The position numbers and the translations under genes are program-made. Below the pieces are notes generated by a model, which was given only the letters and a program-made list of their open reading frames with translations, searched no databases and had not been told where the DNA came from. 50,283 bases of DNA, from assembly GCA_945607605.1 (NCBI GenBank), contig CALYZE010000011.1:1-50283 (forward strand), given 5' to 3'. The stretch's first letter is position 1. Each line of letters begins with the position of its first letter. Origin of the DNA: an uncultured Bacteroides sp. (lineage in GTDB: Bacteria > Bacteroidota > Bacteroidia > Bacteroidales > Bacteroidaceae). Positions 15,483 to 24,347 of this stretch are shown here, piece after piece.

Positions 15483-16550
15483 TTAATGAAGTTTCTCAAA
15501 TTCTTGCATACAGTCTATCAAAGCCTGTACACTTTCTTTTGGCATCGCATTATAGCAGGATGCGCGGAATCCACCTACTGAACGGTGTCCCTTGATACCT
15601 ACCATACCTTTTTCGGTAGCAAACTTCAGGAAGTCAGCTTCCAGCTCTGCAAACTCAGGAGCCATCACGAAGCAGATGTTCATGCGTGAACGGTCTTCCT
15701 TCACAGCAGTACCTACAAATAGTTTATTGCGATCTATCTCAGCATACAGCATGTCTGATTTCTCAATGGCACGACGCTCCATTTCCTTCACTCCACCTTG
15801 TGCCTTGAGCCAACGCAAGGTTTGCAAAGCAGCATAAATAGGAACTACCGGAGGAGTATTGAACATGGAAGCTCCGTCAATGTGTGTCTGATAGCTCAAC
15901 ATGGACGGTATGTAGCGTGAAACCTTCCCAACTGCATCGTCTTTCACGATAACGAAAGTTACACCGGAAGGAGCCAGATTCTTCTGTGCACCTCCATAAA
16001 TACAAATATATTTAGACACGTCAATAGGACGGGAGAAAATATCGGAAGACATATCGGCAACCATCGGAACATGGACATCGAGGTCTTCTTTAAGCTCCGT
16101 ACCGTAGATTGTATTGTTAGAAGTAATGTGGAAATAATCGGCATCGGCCGGCACTGTATAGTCTTTCGGGATGTACGTATAGTTGGCTTCAGCAGAAGAA
16201 GCGACTTCTACTACTTCGCCAAAACCTTTGGCTTCTTTCATTGCTTTTTTAGCCCATACTCCACTGTTTAGATAGGCAGCTTTCTTTTCAAGAAAGTTGA
16301 AAGGAACCATACAGAATTCCAAGCTGGCACCCCCACCTAAGAATAGTACCGAATAACCTTCGGGTATCTGAAGTAATTCTTTGAATAGGGCTACGGCTTC
16401 ATCAACCACAGGTTGGAAGTTCTTAGCGCGGTGACTGATTTCCATTAAGGAAAGACCGGAATCTTCAAAGTCAAGAATGGCTTTTGCTGTATTCTCAATT
16501 ACCTCACGTGGAAGAATGGAAGGTCCTGCATTGAAATTATGCTTTTTCAT
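15483..16550 (-). CDS. serC: Phosphoserine aminotransferase
   Basis: PLP-dependent class V aminotransferase making phosphoserine from 3-phosphohydroxypyruvate and glutamate, the second step of serine synthesis. The 355-residue protein begins with the family signature [13 protein letters not shown], has [17 protein letters not shown] near 67-83 and the PLP lysine in [14 protein letters not shown] near 188-201, and ends with [17 protein letters not shown]. The ATG at 16550 gives the canonical N-terminus. It is the first gene of a minus-strand serC-serA-DUF1015-FKBP cluster. A weak promoter-like TAATTTCG lies about 50 bases upstream. Confidence 0.97.
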   Translation of the reverse strand: MKKHNFNAGPSILPREVIENTAKAILDFEDSGLSLMEISHRAKNFQPVVDEAVALFKELLQIPEGYSVLFLGGGASLEFCMVPFNFLEKKAAYLNSGVWAKKAMKEAKGFGEVVEVASSAEANYTYIPKDYTVPADADYFHITSNNTIYGTELKEDLDVHVPMVADMSSDIFSRPIDVSKYICIYGGAQKNLAPSGVTFVIVKDDAVGKVSRYIPSMLSYQTHIDGASMFNTPPVVPIYAALQTLRWLKAQGGVKEMERRAIEKSDMLYAEIDRNKLFVGTAVKEDRSRMNICFVMAPEFAELEADFLKFATEKGMVGIKGHRSVGGFRASCYNAMPKESVQALIDCMQEFEKLH

Positions 16551-16825
16551 TTGAAGTGTGTTTTTGTTATACAATTTCATTCATTAGCGTCTTTAGACAT
16601 GGCGAAATTACAGATTTATTTCCGTAAAACAAATCTTTCTCTGTGAAAATCCTCTGTTTAGCTGTATTTACCTTACTTTTTATTGGTATATACAAGAAAT
16701 ATGCACCATTCTGTTATGTTAGGTTGCCAAGAAAATTATTTTAAGGTGAACTGAAAGTTAGAAGTTTTCATAGGTTTTTAATTAAAAGAGAAAGTGAAAA
16801 TAATATGCATAATTATTATATTAGC

Positions 16826-18154
16826 TTATTTTGCCTCCTCTATAATGGTCTTCATCCCCTTGATTTTTTCTCCACGAATCAATGTAAGCAGTTGCTTCAC
16901 TTTACTGCCTCGAATGGCAACAAAAGCATAGTGTTCTTTCACATCTACCTGCCCTACGTCTTCTTTGGTCAATCCACCTTTCTTATATAGGAAGCCTACG
17001 ATGTCTATCTTGTTCAGCTTGTCTTTTTTCCCTTTCCCTATATATAAGGTAGCCCAGCGAGATTTGGTAGGTTTCGGCGTTTGTTCGGGCAGCTCAAAGA
17101 AAGGAGTATCTTCGGGGAGATAACCGGGTAGCAATTCTTCGGAATGAAGAATCAGGAACGAAGAACCGGATGCTTCCCAACGTGCCGTTCGTCCATTTCG
17201 ATGGGTAAAGGCTTCTTCATTGACAGGAAGATGATAATGAACTACATTGTCGATGCCGGGAATATCCAGACCACGTGCGGCGAGATCGGTAGAGATGAGT
17301 ACCGGGCAACTGCCGTTACGGAATTTATAAAGGGCACGTTCACGATCAGCCTGCTCCATTCCACCATGGAAGGCATCGCAAGGAAACTTCTTGGATTGCA
17401 GGTAACTCACTACCCGATCAACACTTTCGCGATAGTTGACGAAAACCAACGTGGAATGATCTCCCAGCGTGCATAACAAACGGTAAAGTGTATCCAACTT
17501 GTCCTTTTCGGGCGAGAGTACACGTTGTAAATTCAGACGTTCGGAGACCGGTTCGGTAGCCAGGAAGTTTAGTTTGCAAAGGGAAGCATTTTCTGCACTT
17601 CCTACTCCGGCAAACTGTGGAATCTCTTCAGCATCAGTGGCAGAAAGTAATACGCGCTTTTTCAATGATGGGAGTTGTCCGATGACTTCCGACATTTCAT
17701 CTTGGAAGCCAAATTCGAGGCATTTATCAAATTCGTCGATGACCAACGTCGTGACTGTTTGAGCCTCAAAGTTCTCTTTTCGCAAATGATCATTCATTCG
17801 TCCCGGCGTACCGATGATGACATCAGGTTGAAGTCCGCGCATGGTACGATGTTCTTCCATGGCCGGACGTCCTCCGTAGCAACTCATGGCTTTGAAGGGA
17901 GTATTCATAGTCTTGAATACGTTTTCAATCTGCAAAGCCAACTCACGCGAAGGGACCAGCACCACGGCTTGTACACCCGACACATCCGTTTTCAAGGCGT
18001 GTATCAGTGGAAGCAGGAAGGCAAGAGTTTTGCCGGAACCTGTGGGCGAAAGTAACACCAAATCCTTATCTGAACGATAAGCTTCGTATGTAGCCTCCTG
18101 CATCGGAGTCAGTTGTTCTATCTTTAAATTAAGGAGGATATCCGAAAGTTTCAT
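16826..18154 (-). CDS. DEAD-box RNA helicase, DbpA-like, with DEFD motif II
   Basis: ATP-dependent RNA helicase of 442 residues. In order: Q-motif region (LTPMQEATY), Walker A SPTGSGKT (36-43), motif Ia PSRELALQ, motif Ib TPGR, motif II DEFD at 140-143 where DEAD is usual, motif III SAT, then STDLAARGLDIPG and motif VI HRNGRTAR. The last 80 or so residues (from RWATLYIGKGKKDK to the end) fit the DbpA RNA-binding domain, which in Escherichia coli targets hairpin 92 of 23S rRNA, so a role in 50S assembly is likely. It stands alone with its own promoter box. The 275-bp gap to serC is AT-rich, and nothing else was found in it. Confidence 0.9.
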   Translation of the reverse strand: MKLSDILLNLKIEQLTPMQEATYEAYRSDKDLVLLSPTGSGKTLAFLLPLIHALKTDVSGVQAVVLVPSRELALQIENVFKTMNTPFKAMSCYGGRPAMEEHRTMRGLQPDVIIGTPGRMNDHLRKENFEAQTVTTLVIDEFDKCLEFGFQDEMSEVIGQLPSLKKRVLLSATDAEEIPQFAGVGSAENASLCKLNFLATEPVSERLNLQRVLSPEKDKLDTLYRLLCTLGDHSTLVFVNYRESVDRVVSYLQSKKFPCDAFHGGMEQADRERALYKFRNGSCPVLISTDLAARGLDIPGIDNVVHYHLPVNEEAFTHRNGRTARWEASGSSFLILHSEELLPGYLPEDTPFFELPEQTPKPTKSRWATLYIGKGKKDKLNKIDIVGFLYKKGGLTKEDVGQVDVKEHYAFVAIRGSKVKQLLTLIRGEKIKGMKTIIEEAK

Positions 18155-18178
18155 GAAAGTCGTTTTTAATTAAGGGTA

Positions 18179-18186
18179 CAAAGATA
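18179..18186 (-). promoter_or_regulatory. -7 promoter box for the DEAD-box helicase gene
   Basis: Reads TATCTTTG on the minus strand, a TAnnTTTG match, 24 bases upstream of the ATG at 18154. Confidence 0.55.
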
Positions 18187-18235
18187 CGCATTAGACCTCT
18201 ATTTGCAGCATGAGGCAAGATAAATCATGAAACAA

Positions 18236-18278
18236 GATGAAAAAAGAAGCGGCAAATGATTTTCACCACTTACCGCTT
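18236..18278 (-). terminator. Intrinsic terminator of the nqr operon
   Basis: On the minus strand an 11-base imperfect stem (arms 18268-18278 and 18249-18259, with G-U pairs) is followed by a run rich in T (18247 down to about 18236). It lies just after the nqrF stop codon. Confidence 0.75.
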
Positions 18279-18314
18279 TCTCCTTATTAGAAGGACAGAA
18301 TCCTCTTGTCTTTA

Positions 18315-19583
18315 TTAGCCAAAGTCATCGAACATCAAGTTCTGAGTAGGAACGCCGAGATCGTCGAGCATTTTCTCAACAGCTTTCGACATCGGACCAG
18401 GACCACACATGTAGTATTCGATATCTTCGGGAGCTTCGTGATCTTTCAAGTAAGTTTCATAAATTACGTTGTGTACGAAGCCCGGAGTATATTTCACGCC
18501 TGCTGCATCGGCTGCAGGATCAGGACGGTCTAATGCAAGGTGGAACTTAAAGTTCGGGAAGTCTTTTTCAATCTGAAGGAAGTCTTCCATATAGAATACT
18601 TCGTTCAATGCACGTGCACCGTAGAAGTAGTTCATGACACGGTCTGAAGTGTGCAATGTCTTCGTCAAGTGCATGATTTGTGCACGCAACGGAGCCATAC
18701 CGGCACCACCACCAATCCACATCATTTCCCTCTTCGAATCGAAGAGAGGATGGAAGTCACCATAAGGTCCACTCATGATTACCTTGTCACCCGGTTTCAA
18801 CGTGAAGATATAAGAAGAAGCAATACCCGGCATCGCATCGATGAAGCCCGGACCCTGATTCTTAGGTTTAGATGGAGGCGTAGCGATACGTACCGTCAAC
18901 ATGATACGGTCTCCCTCAGCAGGATAGTTAGCCATAGAATAAGCACGAACGGTTTCTTCGTCACTCGTACACTTCAAGCCCAACAAACCAAATTTTTCCC
19001 AAGCAGGCAGATATTCGTCACCGATCAAACTCTTGTCGATGTCCTTATTATAATCTATAGAGAACTTAGGAACCTTAATCTGAGCATAAGAACCCGGGAT
19101 GAAGTCCATGTGTTCACCTGCAGGCAACGCAACAATAAATTCCTTGATAAAGGTAGCCACGTTCTTGTTGGAGATCACTTCGCACTCCCACTCTTTTACA
19201 CCCAATACAGCTTCATCAACCTTGATTGCCATATCACCTTTTACTTTCACCTGACAACCTAAACGCCAGTGATCTTGTATCTGTTTACGGCTGAAATGAG
19301 GAGTTTCAGAAGGCAAAATTTCACCACCACCTTCTAATACCTGACATTTACACTGTGCACAGGAACCCTTACCACCGCAAGCAGAGGAAAGGAAAACACC
19401 GTTGACAGACAAGGTATTAAGTAACGTCGAGCCAGATTCTACCTCCATAGTCTCGTCGTTGATCGTGAGTTTTACATTGCCTGAAGGCACCAAGAAGTTT
19501 TTGGCAACCAACAGGATGACAACAAGCAAGATGACAACCACCAGGAATACACCAATGCTTGCTAATATCATATTCATATCCAT
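18315..19583 (-). CDS. nqrF: Na+-translocating NADH:quinone reductase subunit F
   Basis: NADH-oxidising subunit of the sodium-pumping NADH:quinone reductase in the inner membrane. The 422-residue protein has one N-terminal membrane helix (about 6-28), a 2Fe-2S ferredoxin domain with ligands Cys69, Cys75, Cys78 and Cys110, then an FAD domain with RAYSMANYP and an NADH domain with WIGGGAGMAPLRAQ and YYMCGPGPM. Electrons enter from NADH through FAD and the iron-sulfur centre. It is the last gene of the nqrABCDEF operon and is followed by an intrinsic terminator. Confidence 0.98.
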   Translation of the reverse strand: MDMNMILASIGVFLVVVILLVVILLVAKNFLVPSGNVKLTINDETMEVESGSTLLNTLSVNGVFLSSACGGKGSCAQCKCQVLEGGGEILPSETPHFSRKQIQDHWRLGCQVKVKGDMAIKVDEAVLGVKEWECEVISNKNVATFIKEFIVALPAGEHMDFIPGSYAQIKVPKFSIDYNKDIDKSLIGDEYLPAWEKFGLLGLKCTSDEETVRAYSMANYPAEGDRIMLTVRIATPPSKPKNQGPGFIDAMPGIASSYIFTLKPGDKVIMSGPYGDFHPLFDSKREMMWIGGGAGMAPLRAQIMHLTKTLHTSDRVMNYFYGARALNEVFYMEDFLQIEKDFPNFKFHLALDRPDPAADAAGVKYTPGFVHNVIYETYLKDHEAPEDIEYYMCGPGPMSKAVEKMLDDLGVPTQNLMFDDFG

Positions 19584-19601
19584 TGTTTTTATTCCTTTCT
19601 T

Positions 19602-20228
19602 TTAGATGTTCAAACCAGAGAAACACATAAATGCCATTGCCATCAGACCTACTGTGATAAACGTAATGCCCAGACCTCTCAGCGGTGCAGGTACATCAGA
19701 GTAAGCCATCTTTTCACGGATAGCAGCCAAACCAACGATGGCCAATAACCAACCCACACCTGAACCCAATGCATAAGCAAGGGCATCCCAGATGTCGTTG
19801 ATGGACTTCGGATCACTTTCGCCCAACGTGATACGTTGTTGCATAAAGAGAGAAGCACCCATAATGGCACAGTTCACAGCAATCAACGGGAGGAAGATAC
19901 CCAGTGAAGCGTACAGCGAAGGGCTGAAGCGTTCCACCACCATTTCTACCAATTGAACGATGGCCGCGATGACCGCGATAAAAAGAATAAAACTCAAGAA
20001 GCTAAGGTCAACGCCTTCAATAATTGCGTTGGCAGCCAGTACCTTGGTTTGCAATAAATAGTTGACCGGAAGGGTAACCAACAATACAAAAGTAACGGCA
20101 ATACCCAATCCTACGGCAGTTTTCACATTCTTCGATACGGCAAGGTAAGAACACATACCGAGGAAGAAAGCGAATATCATGTTGTCCACAAATATGGAGC
20201 GGACGAATAAACTTAATAAATGTTCCAT
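19602..20228 (-). CDS. nqrE: Na+-translocating NADH:quinone reductase subunit E
   Basis: Integral membrane subunit of 208 residues with about six transmembrane helices, homologous to NqrD and RnfA. The N-terminal part has [25 protein letters not shown] and the second half has [10 protein letters not shown], matching the family's inverted internal symmetry. NqrD and NqrE together coordinate an intramembrane iron-sulfur centre through conserved Cys residues; Cys46-type (GMCSYL) and NCAIMG Cys are present. It lies between nqrD (22-base gap) and nqrF (18-base gap). Confidence 0.97.
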   Translation of the reverse strand: MEHLLSLFVRSIFVDNMIFAFFLGMCSYLAVSKNVKTAVGLGIAVTFVLLVTLPVNYLLQTKVLAANAIIEGVDLSFLSFILFIAVIAAIVQLVEMVVERFSPSLYASLGIFLPLIAVNCAIMGASLFMQQRITLGESDPKSINDIWDALAYALGSGVGWLLAIVGLAAIREKMAYSDVPAPLRGLGITFITVGLMAMAFMCFSGLNI

Positions 20229-20250
20229 ACTATTCTATTATCCATTTAAA

Positions 20251-20892
20251 TTATGATTGCTTTTCTTGCAATTCTTTGTGACGTGAACGTTGGTACCAGA
20301 TAATGCAAGCACAGAGAATCAATGCCATAGGAGGCATCAACATCAAACCGTTGTTTACATAACCCAACTTTTGTAAAGGCTCGTAGTTCAAGATATTGAA
20401 TCCAAGCAAAGAACCCGAACCGAAAAGTTCGCGGAAAAAAGCTACGATGATCAAAATCTTGGCATATCCCAAACCGTTGCCCACACCGTCAAGGAAGGAC
20501 TCCCAGGGAGCGTTTTGCATGGCAAATGCCTCCAAGCGTCCCATTAGGATACAGTTAGTAATAATCAAACCTACATACACAGAAAGCTGCACGCTTACAT
20601 CATAAGCAAAGGCTTTCAAAATCTCACTCACAACTGTTACTAAGGCAGCAACCACTACCAACTGCACAATGATACGGATTCGGTTAGGGATGGTCTTGCG
20701 CAACAACGAAATCACCACATTGGAAAAGGCTGTAATCACAGTTACCGAAAGTCCCATCACGATGGCAGGTTCCAGTTTGGCAGTAACGGCCAGAGCAGAA
20801 CAAATACCCAATACCTGAACGGTAACGGGATTATCTATACCTAACGGAGCGGAGAATATTTCTTTATTTTTCTTAGAAAACAATGATCCCAT
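20251..20892 (-). CDS. nqrD: Na+-translocating NADH:quinone reductase subunit D
   Basis: Membrane subunit of 213 residues, paralogous to NqrE and related to RnfE. Visible family features are PLGIDNPVTVQVLGICSALAVT near 16-37, LIITNCILMGRLEAFAM near 108-124 and six hydrophobic helices. The conserved Cys in GICSAL and TNCILMG are the expected iron-sulfur ligands shared with NqrE. The gene begins four bases after the nqrC stop, so translation is probably coupled. Confidence 0.97.
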   Translation of the reverse strand: MGSLFSKKNKEIFSAPLGIDNPVTVQVLGICSALAVTAKLEPAIVMGLSVTVITAFSNVVISLLRKTIPNRIRIIVQLVVVAALVTVVSEILKAFAYDVSVQLSVYVGLIITNCILMGRLEAFAMQNAPWESFLDGVGNGLGYAKILIIVAFFRELFGSGSLLGFNILNYEPLQKLGYVNNGLMLMPPMALILCACIIWYQRSRHKELQEKQS

Positions 20893-20896
20893 ATTC

Positions 20897-21586
20897 TTAT
20901 TCCTCCTTCTTATTATTAGTTAAAAAAAGCTTGTAGTTGCTCAAACAGTTCTTCAACATGTCGTCTACCCCTACAGAAGTAATTGTTCCACCGGAAATAC
21001 CGTCTACTTGATATTCAGGTCTGTTTATCTTCCCATTCTTCACTACACTCAAGGCTACTTCACCATTGTCCAATGTCTTCTTGCCTGTAAATTCTCCTTG
21101 GAACTGTGCACCTGCAATTTCAGCACCCAATCCCGGAGTTTCACTGGCATGAGAGAAGTACACACCGAAAACGGTGTCCTTGTCGCTATCCAACGCAATA
21201 TATCCCCAGATAGCCCCCCAAAGGCCGGCACCGTAAACAGGGAATACATATTTAGTCTCTCCGTTCACTTCGGCCACAAATACGTGCAACCGTTGGAGTT
21301 CTTTTGCTTCTTTTTCATAAGCGGTAGCAAATGCATTGGTATTCTCAGTCAAAGTACCGTCAGCATTCATCAGCATATCGCCCTTTACATATTTATTATA
21401 TTCCGCTTCGGCATCCTTCACATTCTTTACATTCAAAGTAGCAAGGATCTGCTTCTTTGTATCGAGTTCCACATTCTTGTTTTGTGTTTCACGCAAGGAA
21501 GAACTTACGAATGCCAGCAGGAATGCAACGATAACAACCATTACCGAAGCATAAATGATAGTATAACTATTACTATTGGTATTCAT
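20897..21586 (-). CDS. nqrC: Na+-translocating NADH:quinone reductase subunit C
   Basis: Flavoprotein subunit of 229 residues: one N-terminal membrane helix (about 9-28) and a periplasmic domain carrying covalent FMN. The flavin attachment site is Thr201 in DGISGGTITSVGV, matching the SGxT consensus recognised by the flavin transferase ApbE. GLWGAIWGYIAL near 121-132 is another conserved block. It follows nqrB by 14 bases. No apbE gene is in the window. Confidence 0.97.
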   Translation of the reverse strand: MNTNSNSYTIIYASVMVVIVAFLLAFVSSSLRETQNKNVELDTKKQILATLNVKNVKDAEAEYNKYVKGDMLMNADGTLTENTNAFATAYEKEAKELQRLHVFVAEVNGETKYVFPVYGAGLWGAIWGYIALDSDKDTVFGVYFSHASETPGLGAEIAGAQFQGEFTGKKTLDNGEVALSVVKNGKINRPEYQVDGISGGTITSVGVDDMLKNCLSNYKLFLTNNKKEE

Positions 21587-21600
21587 TTCTTTTCGGTATT

Positions 21601-22785
21601 TTAATGATTAGACTTAATTGCACGTTTTTCGCGACGACCGATATTACCCTGCACTACATAGTAGTCAATCAGCGGAGCGAAGATGTTCATCAGCAAAATG
21701 GCGAGCATCATACCTTCAGGATAACCGGGGTTAAGCACACGGATAATGATAGCCATGACACCGATTAAGAATCCGAAAATGTATTTACCAGTTTCCGTAC
21801 GTGCTGAAGTAACCGGGTCGGTAGCCATAAATACAGCACCGAAACAGAAGCCACCTAACACGAGGTGTTCATACCAAGGCATTTGAGCCATAGCTGTATC
21901 AGGACCGATCGCATTGAATACCCATCCCATGAATGCACCTCCTACAAATACGGAGAACATGGTCTTCCAGTTTGCGATGCCGGTTGCCAATAACAAGATG
22001 GCACCCAAAGCAATGGCAATCACACTGGTTTCACCGATAGAACCCGGAATCAAACCAGTCACCATATCCCAGGAGAAAGGTATATAGCCATTCGGATCAA
22101 CTGCGGTAGAAGCGACTCCTAAAGCTGTAGCTCCGGAGAACCCATCAACAAAAGTATCACCCCCCAAACCGAAAATAGAGTTGCCTGAAACCCAAACAGA
22201 GTCACCGGACATTTTAGTAGGATATCCAAAGAACAGGAATGCGCGAGTAACCAAAGCAACGTTGAACACATTCATACCTGTACCTCCAAACACTTCTTTC
22301 ACAAAGATAACGGCAAATGCAGTAGCAACAGCCAAAATCCACAGCGGACAGTCAACCGGTACAATCATTGGAATCAAGATACCGGAAACCAGGAAACCTT
22401 CCTGAATTTCTTCTTTCTTCCACTGAGCAATAACGAACTCAATGCCGAGACCAACTACATAGGATACAATTAGTTTAGGCAATACAGCCAGGAAGCCATA
22501 GGCAAACATTTCGATAAAACCACCGGCAGCACCGGTAGCGTGGAAATGCTGGTAACCTACATTATACATACCGAACAACAAGGCCGGTACCAATGCAATA
22601 ACCACCATTGACATAATGCGTTTGCTATCAATGGAGTCATGAATATGCGTTCCCGATTTCGAAGTGGTGTTAGGTACGAACATAAATGTTTCGAAACCAT
22701 CGAACACCGAATGAAATGCCTGGAATTTGCCGCCCTCTTCAAAGTTCGGCTTTATCTTGTCGAGATAATTTCTTAACGCTTTCAT
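21601..22785 (-). CDS. nqrB: Na+-translocating NADH:quinone reductase subunit B
   Basis: Large membrane subunit of 394 residues with about ten helices, carrying covalent FMN and riboflavin and forming much of the sodium path. The FMN-bearing threonine is Thr220 in DGFSGATALGV. The N-terminal amphipathic part (FEEGGKFQAFHSVFDGFETFMFVP) and the segment with EVFGGTGMNVFNVALVTRAF are typical. It lies 37 bases after nqrA, in a gap containing two copies of a 12-base AT-rich repeat. Confidence 0.98.
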   Translation of the reverse strand: MKALRNYLDKIKPNFEEGGKFQAFHSVFDGFETFMFVPNTTSKSGTHIHDSIDSKRIMSMVVIALVPALLFGMYNVGYQHFHATGAAGGFIEMFAYGFLAVLPKLIVSYVVGLGIEFVIAQWKKEEIQEGFLVSGILIPMIVPVDCPLWILAVATAFAVIFVKEVFGGTGMNVFNVALVTRAFLFFGYPTKMSGDSVWVSGNSIFGLGGDTFVDGFSGATALGVASTAVDPNGYIPFSWDMVTGLIPGSIGETSVIAIALGAILLLATGIANWKTMFSVFVGGAFMGWVFNAIGPDTAMAQMPWYEHLVLGGFCFGAVFMATDPVTSARTETGKYIFGFLIGVMAIIIRVLNPGYPEGMMLAILLMNIFAPLIDYYVVQGNIGRREKRAIKSNH

Positions 22786-22791
22786 CTATTA

Positions 22792-22825
22792 ATTTACAAT
22801 TTAACTATTTACGATTTACAATTTA
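22792..22825. repeat. Two copies of a 12-base AT repeat between nqrA and nqrB
   Basis: ATTTACAATTTA occurs at 22792-22803 and again at 22814-22825, 22 bases apart. The second copy includes the nqrA stop codon. Confidence 0.6.
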
Positions 22826-24172
22826 TGCCATTTCAGCACGGAGCATGTCAAGTCCCGCGCGCACGATACGCTGTATTTCCTGTTTGGAAGAACAAACGAA
22901 TTCGCAGAGCGCAAAATCTTCGGGAGCTACTTCGTAGATGCCCAGAGCTTCCATGCGGTCAATGTCTCCTGCAATGATGGCTTTTAGCAGGTATTCGGGG
23001 AAAATGTCCATTGGGAACACACGGTCGTATTCATTCGACATAATCATGTGGCGTTCACCTCCCTTGATGCGAGCATCAAGCACATATTCCTTCTTGCCCA
23101 TCAACCAACTGAAGTATGAACGGTTCACACTGAATTGATTGAAGCGTGGCATAATCCAACCAAACATTTCGTGGATCTCCTCTCCTTCGGGAATCACGGT
23201 CAACTGATTGTTGAAAGCTCCCAAGAAACCATTCGGAGAAACCTTTTTACCAGTCAAGACGTTCCCGCTGATATAACGGAGTTCTTTATCGGTAGCGACG
23301 TTGCCTTTGAAAACATGAGTCAACAAAGCGCCGACTTGCAATTTGCAGTAAGCAGGTTTCAAAACCTCAGAACCTGTGACTGCCACCGTACGAGTAAGGT
23401 TTACACGGCCGGTATTCATCAGTCGCCCGATGAAGAGAACGGCTTCCGCACCGATGGTCCATACGATGTCTCCCTTCACTATCGGAGAGATATGGTTGAT
23501 TTGCACTCCTACGTTACCTGCCGGATTAGGTCCGTCGAAAGCAGTGATAGTCACGTTTTTAGCCTGCGTCAGAGCAGTGGCTTTCTGATTTACGTTGATG
23601 TTGAGATAGGTTTTGGCCATTTTAGATAAGGCGTCAAGCCCTGTCTGGAAGTTTGCCTCTTCCCCTTTCAAAGCAAATTCGAAATTGGGAGCCAACGGAT
23701 TACTGTCGAAAGCAGAAATAAAGATTGCCTTTGGAGTCACTGTAGGATCAGCAATTACATCGTAGGGACGTTGACGGATAAAAGCGAACATACCAGCGTG
23801 CAAAAGAGCTTCTTTCACTTGCTGACCGTCCATCCGGGATGGGTCCATCTTACCGAACTCTTCATAATCTTGTTCAGCCGCAGCCTCTACAATGATATTC
23901 AGAACCTTACGACGTGCACCACGCTCTACGCTTGTCACAACACCACTAACGGGCGAAATAAATTTCAATTCAGGGTGATACTTGTCGACAAACAAGGGCC
24001 CCCCAGCCATCACATATTCCTGCTCTTTAACTACTACTTTGGGAGTAATACCCGTAAAATCATCGGGAACCAATGAATAAAATCCCGGTTCTTTTACAGA
24101 CATGAGCTCTTCAGCAGCGTTGCCTTTCAGGTTAATGTCAAGGCCTTTTCGTAACTTAATTACATTTGCCAT
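22823..24172 (-). CDS. nqrA: Na+-translocating NADH:quinone reductase subunit A
   Basis: Peripheral cytoplasmic subunit of 449 residues, the first gene of nqrABCDEF. It starts with IKLRKGLDINLKG, the usual NqrA opening, followed by a biotinyl-lipoyl-like barrel region (SPVSGVVTSVERGARRKVL near 74-92) and an SLBB-like region with GPNPAGNVGVQINHI. NqrA lacks cofactors of its own in known enzymes and is implicated in quinone interaction. A TACTTTTG promoter box lies 39 bases upstream and a terminator from the preceding gene lies between. Confidence 0.97.
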   Translation of the reverse strand: MANVIKLRKGLDINLKGNAAEELMSVKEPGFYSLVPDDFTGITPKVVVKEQEYVMAGGPLFVDKYHPELKFISPVSGVVTSVERGARRKVLNIIVEAAAEQDYEEFGKMDPSRMDGQQVKEALLHAGMFAFIRQRPYDVIADPTVTPKAIFISAFDSNPLAPNFEFALKGEEANFQTGLDALSKMAKTYLNINVNQKATALTQAKNVTITAFDGPNPAGNVGVQINHISPIVKGDIVWTIGAEAVLFIGRLMNTGRVNLTRTVAVTGSEVLKPAYCKLQVGALLTHVFKGNVATDKELRYISGNVLTGKKVSPNGFLGAFNNQLTVIPEGEEIHEMFGWIMPRFNQFSVNRSYFSWLMGKKEYVLDARIKGGERHMIMSNEYDRVFPMDIFPEYLLKAIIAGDIDRMEALGIYEVAPEDFALCEFVCSSKQEIQRIVRAGLDMLRAEMA

Positions 24173-24210
24173 GCGCTTATTTAAAATAATTGGTTTTATT
24201 AATTTGCTCG

Positions 24211-24218
24211 CAAAAGTA
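24211..24218 (-). promoter_or_regulatory. -7 promoter box for the nqr operon
   Basis: Reads TACTTTTG on the minus strand, matching TAnnTTTG, 39 bases upstream of the nqrA start. Confidence 0.55.
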
Positions 24219-24242
24219 ATAAATTATAATGTGAATCAAGAG

Positions 24243-24284
24243 GAAAAAAGAAAGGAATTACGGATAAATTTCCGCAATTCCTTT
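24243..24284 (-). terminator. Intrinsic terminator after the PepC-like gene
   Basis: A 14-base stem with one mismatch (arms 24271-24284 and 24251-24264), followed on the minus strand by a T-run at 24250-24243. It separates the peptidase gene from the nqr promoter. Confidence 0.85.
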
Positions 24285-24347
24285 CGTTAACGAGCACGGA
24301 ATGTAATTCTGAGCTACTTTTAATGAACTATAACGGAGTACTTCCGC

